Assembly: GCF_008065115.1 (NCBI RefSeq)
Contig: NZ_CP042913.1
Coordinates: 3,817,658 to 3,881,657, forward strand
Direction: 5' to 3'
Length of the DNA: 64,000 bases
Origin: Bythopirellula goksoeyrii
Lineage (GTDB): Bacteria > Planctomycetota > Planctomycetia > Pirellulales > Lacipirellulaceae
Positions 56,575 through 64,000 of this stretch are shown here, piece by piece. The position numbers and the translations under genes were made by a program. The stretch's first letter is position 1. Every line of letters starts with the position of its first letter. A model generated the notes under the pieces. That model did not search any database. It had not been told where the DNA came from and saw nothing but the letters and a program-made list of their open reading frames with translations.

Positions 56575-56832
56575 ATGAGAAAACACAGTACAAAAATGCG
56601 TGCGATTTCTGATTCCCCAATCCCTTTGAGTGCACAACAAGTCGCAGAGATGCTGGCTATATCCCGAGAAGTTGTCTATCGCCTTTGTGAGTCGGGTAAG
56701 CTCGCCCACCATCGATTCGGGAATGGACGAGGAACAATACGAATTTTTCAGCAAGATTTGGACCAATTCATTGCGTCAAGTCGAGTGCACACTTCAGTCC
56801 GGGATCTGGTTGAATACGATCATTTAGCCTGA
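56575..56832 (+). CDS. Excisionase-like helix-turn-helix protein
   Basis: 85 aa from the ATG at 56575; a frame from 56512 exists. LSAQQVAEMLAISREVVYRL and GKLAHHRFGNGRGTIRIFQQ match the winged-helix DNA-binding domain of MerR/Xis type. Excisionases steer integrases towards excision. It is convergent with the integrase, overlapping 9 bp at the ends. Confidence 0.75.
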   Translation: MRKHSTKMRAISDSPIPLSAQQVAEMLAISREVVYRLCESGKLAHHRFGNGRGTIRIFQQDLDQFIASSRVHTSVRDLVEYDHLA

Positions 56833-57834
56833 AAAAGTGCTGTTAATGCATTCTTTATTGAGTGCTGTGTGTAAGTGCTTGGGAACTGCTTCAAGATGAC
56901 TATAAACTCTCGCTACCATAGTCGTATCTCGATGGCCCATCAGAATCGAAAGAGTGACAGGATCTACTCCAGACTTCAGTTTGTTCGTACAGAAAGTATG
57001 GCGAACCGTGTATGCGCACAAGCCAGGCAGTTTCAGTTTTATTGCGAGTCGACGGAATCGGCAGCGAACTGCATTAGCAGTCCAAGGTTCGTTCAAAGAG
57101 TTCCGAAGAAGTGGACCTGTGGCATTGTGTTCCAACAATTGATCAGTCAATTGTACGATGTCTTCAGGAAGATAAATGACTCGGCGATATTTCTTGCCCT
57201 TGGATTCCTTCAATGGAAAGATCCATCGCTTTTCCTGTCGATCAAAATATTCTCCACACACAAGTCGAGCTTCCTGGGGACGGCATCCCGTTGCGAAGAG
57301 TACTTTGAGAACATTGCGGAAGGGTTCATCCCTGGTGGCAGCAAAGATGCGTTTGCAATCTTCATCGCTAAGCAACAACTCACGACGACCTCCTGCTGGC
57401 CTTTCAAGACCTACCAGCGGGGAATATTGCAAGAGCCTTCTGCCTACCGCCCAATTCATTGCCCGTTGAACAGCCCCCATTGCCCCTCTGATAGTGCTAT
57501 CCGAAGCACTAGGAAACTCTGCTTCAATCCAAGTATCAACATGGTCGGCGGTGAGGTCAGTCACGCGGAGGCTTTTACCAATGTGCTGAGCAAACGACCG
57601 CAGGAAATCCTTATACCACCGGTACGTCTTCTGTGACCGATTATTGCAAGTCCAAGCGAGGAACCTATTGAGGACAGAAACTACCGGCTCAAGTGAGGCG
57701 TCAGACGAACTACATGAGTTTAGTTGCTCGAACTTAACCAAGGCAAGTTTTTTTTCCTTGCCGAGATTTATGAGTTTCTTACCAACCCAGACATACCACG
57801 ACCGGGTTTGCTTACGAAAAAATGGGCGACGCAT
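56824..57834 (-). CDS. Tyrosine recombinase (integrase of the mobile element)
   Basis: 336 aa from the ATG at 57834 (MRRPFFRKQTRSWYVWVGKK), with GGAGG upstream. Core-binding part (SFAQHIGKSLRVTDLTADHV), then the catalytic domain with TGCRPQEA (Arg I), YTVRHTFCTNK (box II), MGHRDTTMVARVY with His and the nucleophile Tyr in VYSHLEA. The His usually before the box II Arg is Tyr. The gene reads away from tRNA-Pro and lies at the end of the element. Confidence 0.9.
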   Translation of the reverse strand: MRRPFFRKQTRSWYVWVGKKLINLGKEKKLALVKFEQLNSCSSSDASLEPVVSVLNRFLAWTCNNRSQKTYRWYKDFLRSFAQHIGKSLRVTDLTADHVDTWIEAEFPSASDSTIRGAMGAVQRAMNWAVGRRLLQYSPLVGLERPAGGRRELLLSDEDCKRIFAATRDEPFRNVLKVLFATGCRPQEARLVCGEYFDRQEKRWIFPLKESKGKKYRRVIYLPEDIVQLTDQLLEHNATGPLLRNSLNEPWTANAVRCRFRRLAIKLKLPGLCAYTVRHTFCTNKLKSGVDPVTLSILMGHRDTTMVARVYSHLEAVPKHLHTALNKECINSTFSG

Positions 57835-57974
57835 CGATAATACCTCCAGAGTCAAGAAACCGAATCAAGGCTCGGCGGACAAGGAGGTTCGCTCTGGGCA
57901 GCCTGCTTAGTACCAGCTAGGCGGGCTGCCATTTTATTTCATAGGTCGTCTAGTTTATTCTAACAAGTCTAAAA

Positions 57975-57994
57975 TTTGGTGCACTTTTGGTGCA
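57975..57994. repeat. Two direct repeats TTTGGTGCA, 11-bp apart
   Basis: TTTGGTGCA at 57975-57983 and at 57986-57994, on the same face of the helix. They lie between the integrase start and the tRNA, where arm-type integrase or excisionase sites are expected. The rest of 57835-58045 has no gene. Confidence 0.5.
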
Positions 57995-58045
57995 TCTGAC
58001 CACCGATTGGCGGAAAGGGATTTCAAAAACCCCGAGAAAAATAAG

Positions 58046-58119
58046 TCGGGCCGACAAGATTTGAACTTGCGACCTTTTGACCCCCAGTCAAACGCGCTAC
58101 CAGACTGCGCCACGGCCCG
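58046..58119 (-). tRNA. tRNA-Pro (anticodon GGG)
   Basis: The minus strand folds as a cloverleaf: acceptor CGGGCCG with CGGCCCG, D-arm GCGC-AGUCUGGUA-GCGC, anticodon stem UUUGA/UCAAA with loop CUGGGGG (anticodon at 58085-58083), T-arm GCAAG-UUCAAAU-CUUGU, discriminator A. CCA is not encoded. The 3' end faces the mobilizable element, so this is the likely integration target. Confidence 0.95.
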
Positions 58120-58196
58120 AACTTCTTGACTTATAAAGACTTATCGCAATAATGAAAGTAGAAAAAACGCCCCTGACACGGATAGGTGACACGGAT

Positions 58197-59192
58197 ATGC
58201 CCGCTAAGCCCAGAAAACCATGGTACTGGAAAGCTCGGAAGGCATGGTATGTGTGTCTTCATGGAAAGCAGCATAAACTCTCCACTGACAAAAAGGAAGC
58301 CCAGCAGCGGTTTCACGAATTGATGGCTTCGGAGCCTAAGACCGTCACAGACGGATCGGTGGCCTCTTTGCTCGATGCGTTCATCAGCGATTGCAGAAAA
58401 ACGAAGGCTCCCAAGACCATCCAATGGTATCGGAATTACCTCCAGGACTTCCTCGATTTTTTGGTGCCCAAAGGATACTCCCCACAGTCACTTCCGGCCT
58501 CTCGAATGACCCCTAAAATTGTGCGGCAGTGGGTGGATCACCGAGGTACCGCTGAACGGGCCCGCATCACGGCAGTCAAGTCAGCCTACAGTTGGGGCCA
58601 CGGGGAGGGCTGGATGGAACACAACCCTCTTTCGGGAATGAAGCGTCCACCGGCTACCAAGAGGACCGAGTTGATTGAACTTCCTGAGATGGTCCGCCTG
58701 CTCCGACTTAGCAAAGACAAATGCTTTCGAGAGCTGCTGACGTTTTGCTGGGATGTTGGCTGTCGTCCTCAGGAAGCCAAGGGACTTCGGAAAGACCAGC
58801 TCGATCTGGAGAGGTCTCGTTGTGTGATTTCTGAGGACGAAGCCAAAGGAAAAAGGAAGCAGCGGGTGATTTATCTGACGAGTCGCTCGAAACGAATTAT
58901 CGAACGGAACATCAACGGCAGTCCCTATATCTTTCTGAACACGAGATCGAAGCCCTGGACAACCTCGGCGGTGAACTGCCGGTTTGCGAGACTTGAGGAA
59001 AAGGTGGGAAAAAGATATTGCCAGTACATGTGGCGACATGCGTTTGCCACAAGAAAGCTGAAGGAAGGTGTCAGCCCCATTGTGGTTGCCGAACTATTAG
59101 GGCATGCTGACGTTTCCACCCTCGCTAAGATTTATCAGCACGTGGCTCAAGATCCGAGTCACTTACTCTCAGCACTGGAACAGCGAAAGTAA
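58197..59192 (+). CDS. Second tyrosine recombinase, on the tRNA 5' side
   Basis: 331 aa from the ATG at 58197 (MPAKPRKPWYWKARKAWYVC), or 346 aa from 58152. Same architecture as the other integrase: VGCRPQEA (Arg I, about residue 187), YMWRHAFATRK (box II, again Tyr for His), GHADVSTLAKIYQHV with His and Tyr. It lies divergently on the other side of the tRNA. It may belong to another element or a remnant, or both may be parts of a composite. Confidence 0.88.
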   Translation: MPAKPRKPWYWKARKAWYVCLHGKQHKLSTDKKEAQQRFHELMASEPKTVTDGSVASLLDAFISDCRKTKAPKTIQWYRNYLQDFLDFLVPKGYSPQSLPASRMTPKIVRQWVDHRGTAERARITAVKSAYSWGHGEGWMEHNPLSGMKRPPATKRTELIELPEMVRLLRLSKDKCFRELLTFCWDVGCRPQEAKGLRKDQLDLERSRCVISEDEAKGKRKQRVIYLTSRSKRIIERNINGSPYIFLNTRSKPWTTSAVNCRFARLEEKVGKRYCQYMWRHAFATRKLKEGVSPIVVAELLGHADVSTLAKIYQHVAQDPSHLLSALEQRK

Positions 59193-59423
59193 CTAATTCC
59201 AGGGTTTTTGGCGAAGCTTACCGACGACCTCGAGGTTATGAGGCTCCCACCACTAATCGAGCTAAGACACTCACACGTAAGCAGTTAGAGCATTTTACTA
59301 CTTCTTTGGCTCATGGCAATTGCTTGCTTGTATGGCTGACCTGCGAGAATCGAGACCAACCCCAGGTGTTCAGAAAGTTTGTCACCTAGGATTCCTCGCA
59401 CTTTTCGCCAGAAAGCCTTCTGC

Positions 59424-59817
59424 ATGTCGAACTGGTTCTCTCCGTTGCTATTCCTGTTGGCAGCCTCAGCAGAGGAGGATTTGCGTCGCCAAATCGAGTT
59501 CTTCAAAGCAGAGAATGAGATGCTACTGGCGAGAGTACCTAAGAAACGGATCTTCCTTAGCAATGACGAGCGAGAACGGCTGTTGAAGCTAAGAGTGGTT
59601 GAACCAGTTTATTGTGTTTGGCTTGCAGCATCTCGATTATATCGTTAGCGAATATCAGAGGTTTTATTATGAGGCGAGGCCTCACCAGCGCAAAGACAAT
59701 CGGCCACTCACCGGCACTTGGTCTGTCGTTGATGAGCCACTTGGCAAAGAAGAAACGATCGCCTGCCACACTCGACTTGGTGGTGTATTGAAGAATTACC
59801 AGCGACTCGCTGCTTGA
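59424..59817 (+). pseudogene. Internally deleted IS transposase remnant
   Basis: The N-terminus (MSNWFSPLLFLLAASAEEDL, then RRQIEFFKAENEMLLARVP) is joined near 59598 to a C-terminal part (FIVFGLQHLDYIVSEYQRFY, HQRKDNRPL, RLGGVLKNYQRLAA) in another frame. The order matches planctomycete DDE-type (integrase-core) transposases, with the middle catalytic part lost. It is inactive. Bases 59193-59423 before it hold nothing I can identify. Confidence 0.8.
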
Positions 59818-60293
59818 CGGCACCATTACCAAGTGACAAGGCTACCGTCGCGGCCAGCTGCCCATGCCGGAATGGCAATGTTGCGCTAATGGCAAATCTG
59901 TCCCGATAAGCGACTATTGCGAATGTCACAAACCGCGTATAAGAAGTCGATTCAATCTGCGATTAGGAATTTTCATCCCTAAAAACTTTTTGAACACTTC
60001 GACAATTGAGAGTTGCTCGAATCCAAGGCGGAACCTAATGTTGCCGGACGCTACGTCATGACGAAGTCGGACTTGAATGCACTCCACTTTGCAATTCTAT
60101 TTGCTTACGAATTTTTCAGCCCGTCGCACTAATTCTGACGTAGCAATCCCCAGTAAGGAAGACCCTAGAACGTCCAATCTGCTGAGTATATATAGTCGGC
60201 GCCTTTATGGACACAGACACACTACGCCAATTATAATCTAGGCGAACAGAAAAAGATCGTGGCTAGTCAACTTCAACTCAGCGGGATTATATC
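59818..60293. other. Intergenic stretch without a supported gene
   Basis: Only short frames are seen. It separates the transposase remnant from the large open frame. The upstream part of a kinase gene could have been lost here. Confidence 0.5.
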
Positions 60294-63200
60294 ATGGATC
60301 CTAGCGAAGAATCTCGTCGTCGGCTTGAATCAGAACTAATCCATGCACGGCCGATTGGTCGAGTGGCACGTTCCTGGAGTTGGGTGAAGCGCAATCGAGC
60401 GGTTAGCGCTTTAGGGAGCGCGCTAGTAGTAAGTTTGCTGATTGCTCTCGTCGTCAGCACTATTCTTCTCAATAGTTCGCAGGAGGCTCTGCGTCAGAGA
60501 GAATTGGCTTTGAAGGCAACAGACAATGCTCTTCAGCAAGAATTGAAAGCCAAAGAAGCCGAGGCGCAGCTGGAAACCGCTCGTGCAGAATCCGGGCGAC
60601 TTAAGGAAGCTAATGTGCAGGCTTGGCAGCAGGCACTCAATTCGGAGATAGCGGGTAAGTTCGCGCGGGCGAATTCGCTACTCCACGATCTTGAAACAAT
60701 ACGACGAGAACCCAGCAAACCTGTCAATCGGGAAAAGGCTCGACAAACGATCAGAGATATTTCTCAACTGGCAGCGGAAGCTCACGTCGGTATCGAGCAA
60801 CTCGATCCTAACATTTTCGCAGCCGAGATTCTTAAATTCCGAGAGCAAGGCGCATTGTCGGAGGAAGCGATCCGATCCGAAGCGACAAGATGGCTGGAGT
60901 TTGCCACTCTGCGACAAGTCAAGGAGATTCCACTCGAAGAACTTGGGTCTGTCAAAGATCGCCCACAATTCCAAATCGACTTGGAAAAGGTAATTCATGT
61001 TGGAAGCAATTCAAGTGGAAGTGTCGTCGTTGTAGGTCGTGCTAATCGTGAAAAAGTCGCCGTGATTGACAACGGTTCGGACACGGTTCGCTTCTTGAGA
61101 CTCGAAGGAGTGAGGTTCGCGCAGCAAGGTATGGAGTTTGGTCCTGGAATTGTCAATACTATGACAGTCGCGCCCGACGGGTCACAACTGGTAGTCCTCG
61201 ACTATTCTCCGCGGCTGCTAGTGTTTGATCTCGTCCAAGGCAAAAAGCTGAATGAATGGAAGCTTCCAGACATGCATTTCAATAATTACCTCGTTTGTGC
61301 AAAGCAAGGCGAGGTTCAACTCCAGTCAATTGGAAACACAAACACGAGACAAAAAGAATTGACATGGCAACTTGAAGATGGAACCCATTCTGAAAGGCAA
61401 TTGGCCGACAGTGAAATCAGTATGTTACGTTTCCATTCGCCCTGGCATCGCGAGGTCCAAGGCACACTATTCGATGCAATCTGGAATAGTAGACACATGG
61501 GACCTGAATCGTCGAATACGCTCAAGCTACGAGAACGTGGCGACCAACCGAACGAAATTACTATTGCCACCGAGAAACACTTGGGGGCATTTGGATTTGC
61601 CGGAGACCCCAATTGGCTCGTATACTGCGTCGGCAATCGGTTGAATTGCTACGATCATCAAAGTGGGATCACGCTCGGTGCGGAATATGCCAACCCCACT
61701 GAATTCCGACAAGTAGTCAAATTATGTCCCGCCCCACGAGGCTTCTATGCGATTGTTTTCGATAATGTTACCACTGACTCTTTCGGCTCGCAGACCAGAC
61801 AGATACCGCCGGATCGCACCAAGGGTCAAACACTCAGTCTGGCGGTATGGAAAGCTGACTTCGGTACGCCGCTCTCTCAACAGATTTTGCCGACACGTTG
61901 CCGGGATCTTAAAATCGCCAGTGATGGCCTCATTGTTGCAGGCGGAGAAGGTCCCAGTCTAGTCGCCCTTGCGAACGAACGAGAGCTATGGGATTCGTCA
62001 AAGGCCAACATCAGACGGCCTTCAGCCAATTTCCAAAGGGATGGACAGTCAACCTTTACCGTCGATTCAATAGAGGGCCAATATCCTTCGTGGCGAACTG
62101 AAATCCGCTCGTCTCAGTCAGGTGAATTAATTAAGGAATTTCCTGCCAGCGGAGTTGGCAATGCACTGCGATGGGATGCCACGCGACGATTCGCTGTCCT
62201 CCTCGAAAGCGAGACTGTCAATACGGTTTCCTACGAAGTGCTCGATGTGCAAGAGGACAAGGTGCTGGGACAGCTCGGTCCTTTCGACTTTGACAATGGC
62301 GATTCCTCCGGGAAGCCGGTTGTCGAATTTTCGCCGCGTGGCCGGTGGCTTCTTATCACACAGGGTGAGGTGATGAAGTTGTGGGAAATACCGAGTTTGA
62401 AGTACGCAGGTTCGGTCAAAAACAAGAACAAAAGCCCATGGCAGAACCAACAATATGAAATTCGAGACATTCGAAACAATAGGGAAGACAACGAGTTTAT
62501 TGAAAGCGAGATTCCCGATTTCAGGGAGGTCTATTTTGATCAGGTGGAAGATAACGTTTTCGTTCGACCGTTGCGATCGGTGTACAATCTGCCATCGATG
62601 AAGCGAGTTGCTAAGCTCGCGGACTGGCCAGATGACGAATTTAATCTTTTCCCCTTCAGAGTTAAGTTTCTTGGCACACGCATTTTCTTGTTAGCTGATC
62701 GTAGCGGCTTGAGAGATAGACAATTTCTCGTTGGGGTTTGGGACCTTGAGACAGGACAGCGTTATACACTTGGTGACTCTACAGCCCATGAGCCTAGCGG
62801 AGTTGAAGTGCAGAACAATGCGGACCGACCGTTGCGACTCGGCGAGACACCGGTTGAACTTGCCAATAAGCTCGCTGATCCCTCGACTGCGGAAGCAGCA
62901 ATCAAAGAGCTTGCACGAAAGGCGGAAGCCGCGTTCGATGCGATTGCAGAAGATAGGGAAGTAGTCGCGGCAGATGGCAACTCGGCGGAAAATGGGGCTG
63001 TCGAGGAAGGCGGCCCCAAAGAGACCGCGAAGCCACTTTTTAGGGAGAACTCGATGGCGATTGTCCATCCTTCAGGCGAAAAGGTCCTTATCTTAATGCC
63101 TTTCAAGGAGCGAATGTCTTTTGGCTCATCCAGGTCGAGCCCATTAAGTATCTACCTGTGGGATCTGAAGTCTGGCGAATACAAAATGGTGGGCTCTTAT

Positions 63201-64000
63201 GCGAACGTAGGGGAATTCAGTCTCGATCCGCCCGTAGTCTCGTTTGATGAGGATTTTGTCTATTTGAAACTTGAAATCGAAGAAGAGAAATCAGAGAGCG
63301 ACCATCCGTTCGCGCAGGCGCATATTGTGCGATGGTCTGACGGTAAAGTTACACATAGTGGGAAGCTCTGGAAGGACGGCTTCAATCGCTTGCTGGTGTG
63401 GAAAGACGATGAAGGGCTATCCGTTCAGGTTATTCCTGGCACCGTCCGAACTCCTCTCGAGCATTCATCCGGCGCAGTACCGGGGCGGGCCCACTTGAGT
63501 CCCGACCATTCGACAATCGTCCTCCAGCTCGATCTGGGTAATCGCGGTGCAAAGCGGACACGGATAGCAGGAATGTGGAGCAGCATAAATGGAAAACGCT
63601 TGGTCGAACTACCAGCGTCGATTTCGTCGGTCACATTTGATCCAAAAAGTCGGTGGTGCGTCGTGACCAACAACGACAAAGAAGAACTGATGATTGTGGA
63701 TTGCGAAAGCGGTCAAATCCAACGGCGATTGTCACCACCTTGGTTACTCAAAGACGTCATCCGAATGGCTGACGATCGCGTGCCCAATGCTAATAGCCCG
63801 CCGGGGTATCCGATTGGTTATACACCCAGTTACGGTCTTGACAACATACGGATTGATCCGACGGGTTCTAGACTTCTTCTCAACGGCTACGGTTTGACGG
63901 CCCTTTGGGATGCAGAGCAAAACAAAGAGATCAAGCGTCTGAAGAAGAGCCATCATGCACCAATCAATTGTGTAGCGCAAGACCCAAGAGGACGATTTAT
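60294..64000 (+). CDS. Giant transmembrane WD40-type protein (kinase-less, cut by window end)
   Basis: An unbroken frame of 1,235 codons from the ATG at 60294 to the window end. N-terminus MDPSEESRRRLESELIHARP, then IGRVARSWSWVKRNRAVSAL and a membrane helix (ALVVSLLIALVVSTILLNSS), a coiled coil rich in Glu/Ala/Gln, then many beta-propeller-like units with LWEIPSLKYAG, VWDLETGQRYT, LWDLKSGEYKM and LWDAEQNKEIK. The segment before the helix matches the juxtamembrane part of planctomycete Ser/Thr kinase-WD40 proteins. The kinase domain is absent and a stop lies upstream of the ATG, so this is probably a truncated kinase or a stand-alone relative. Confidence 0.75.
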   Translation, partial: MDPSEESRRRLESELIHARPIGRVARSWSWVKRNRAVSALGSALVVSLLIALVVSTILLNSSQEALRQRELALKATDNALQQELKAKEAEAQLETARAESGRLKEANVQAWQQALNSEIAGKFARANSLLHDLETIRREPSKPVNREKARQTIRDISQLAAEAHVGIEQLDPNIFAAEILKFREQGALSEEAIRSEATRWLEFATLRQVKEIPLEELGSVKDRPQFQIDLEKVIHVGSNSSGSVVVVGRANREKVAVIDNGSDTVRFLRLEGVRFAQQGMEFGPGIVNTMTVAPDGSQLVVLDYSPRLLVFDLVQGKKLNEWKLPDMHFNNYLVCAKQGEVQLQSIGNTNTRQKELTWQLEDGTHSERQLADSEISMLRFHSPWHREVQGTLFDAIWNSRHMGPESSNTLKLRERGDQPNEITIATEKHLGAFGFAGDPNWLVYCVGNRLNCYDHQSGITLGAEYANPTEFRQVVKLCPAPRGFYAIVFDNVTTDSFGSQTRQIPPDRTKGQTLSLAVWKADFGTPLSQQILPTRCRDLKIASDGLIVAGGEGPSLVALANERELWDSSKANIRRPSANFQRDGQSTFTVDSIEGQYPSWRTEIRSSQSGELIKEFPASGVGNALRWDATRRFAVLLESETVNTVSYEVLDVQEDKVLGQLGPFDFDNGDSSGKPVVEFSPRGRWLLITQGEVMKLWEIPSLKYAGSVKNKNKSPWQNQQYEIRDIRNNREDNEFIESEIPDFREVYFDQVEDNVFVRPLRSVYNLPSMKRVAKLADWPDDEFNLFPFRVKFLGTRIFLLADRSGLRDRQFLVGVWDLETGQRYTLGDSTAHEPSGVEVQNNADRPLRLGETPVELANKLADPSTAEAAIKELARKAEAAFDAIAEDREVVAADGNSAENGAVEEGGPKETAKPLFRENSMAIVHPSGEKVLILMPFKERMSFGSSRSSPLSIYLWDLKSGEYKMVGSYANVGEFSLDPPVVSFDEDFVYLKLEIEEEKSESDHPFAQAHIVRWSDGKVTHSGKLWKDGFNRLLVWKDDEGLSVQVIPGTVRTPLEHSSGAVPGRAHLSPDHSTIVLQLDLGNRGAKRTRIAGMWSSINGKRLVELPASISSVTFDPKSRWCVVTNNDKEELMIVDCESGQIQRRLSPPWLLKDVIRMADDRVPNANSPPGYPIGYTPSYGLDNIRIDPTGSRLLLNGYGLTALWDAEQNKEIKRLKKSHHAPINCVAQDPRGRF

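Noticed and set aside
56875-57636. 253-codon plus-strand frame opposite the integrase
   Set aside because: The minus strand carries a full tyrosine recombinase with catalytic motifs; the opposite frame lacks any domain pattern.
43854-58046. Complete self-transmissible ICE
   Set aside because: Relaxase and coupling protein are present but no type IV secretion genes can be seen, so only a mobilizable element is supported.

Overview
This window looks like a piece of a planctomycete genome (Pirellulales-like; inferred from gene content, not from rRNA, which is absent). The hints are a giant membrane protein with a WD40-type beta-propeller of the kind fused to planctomycete Ser/Thr kinases, a His-Gly-rich secreted protein, many small Cys/His-rich exported proteins beside metal pumps, and a remnant of a planctomycete-type transposase. 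Composition is moderate in GC, except for the first gene, which is clearly AT-richer.

Bases 1-42.6 kb form a metal-resistance and envelope-stress island, almost all on the minus strand. It holds the C-terminal part of a foreign-looking RND metal pump (1-2235), an HtrA protease, a bestrophin channel, a carbonic anhydrase next to a SulP transporter remnant, and an ABC exporter pair (5.9-7.8 kb). A CusBA-type RND operon follows with His-rich accessory proteins (9.5-17.1 kb), then an ABC/membrane-fusion/TolC exporter with two permeases and a heavy-metal-associated (HMA) protein (19.5-28.0 kb). Next come a phosphoesterase-thioredoxin-CDF operon with start-proximal lesions, a P1B ATPase, an HMA protein, a CzcBA operon (33.1-39.0 kb) and a second P1B-4-like ATPase (39.5-41.9 kb). 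Decayed duplicates (P-type ATPase, RND, CDF and SulP pieces) show repeated gain and loss of such cassettes. Four small exported Cys/His-rich proteins ending in a conserved Leu-Leu-Ile-like C-terminus each sit about 165-200 bp upstream of the next operon.

Bases 43.8-58.1 kb look like the core of an integrative mobilizable element. It carries a lone CHC2 zinc finger, a lone TSCPD domain of B12-dependent ribonucleotide reductase, a large polyvalent DNA methyltransferase, a DUF3820-like protein, a TraD-type coupling protein, a MobF relaxase-helicase, two small accessory DNA-binding candidates, a palindromic oriT/operator candidate, a DEDD exonuclease, SSB plus a duplicated SSB fragment, a ParDE-like toxin-antitoxin pair, an excisionase-like gene and a tyrosine recombinase. 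It ends at the 3' end of a tRNA-Pro(GGG) gene. No type IV secretion genes are visible, so mobilization in trans or genes outside the window is inferred. A second, divergent tyrosine recombinase starts just upstream of the same tRNA.

Bases 59.2-64.0 kb hold an internally deleted transposase and then an open frame of more than 1,235 codons (60294 to the window end). It encodes a transmembrane, coiled-coil and WD40-like protein that appears to be a kinase-WD40 protein lacking its kinase domain.
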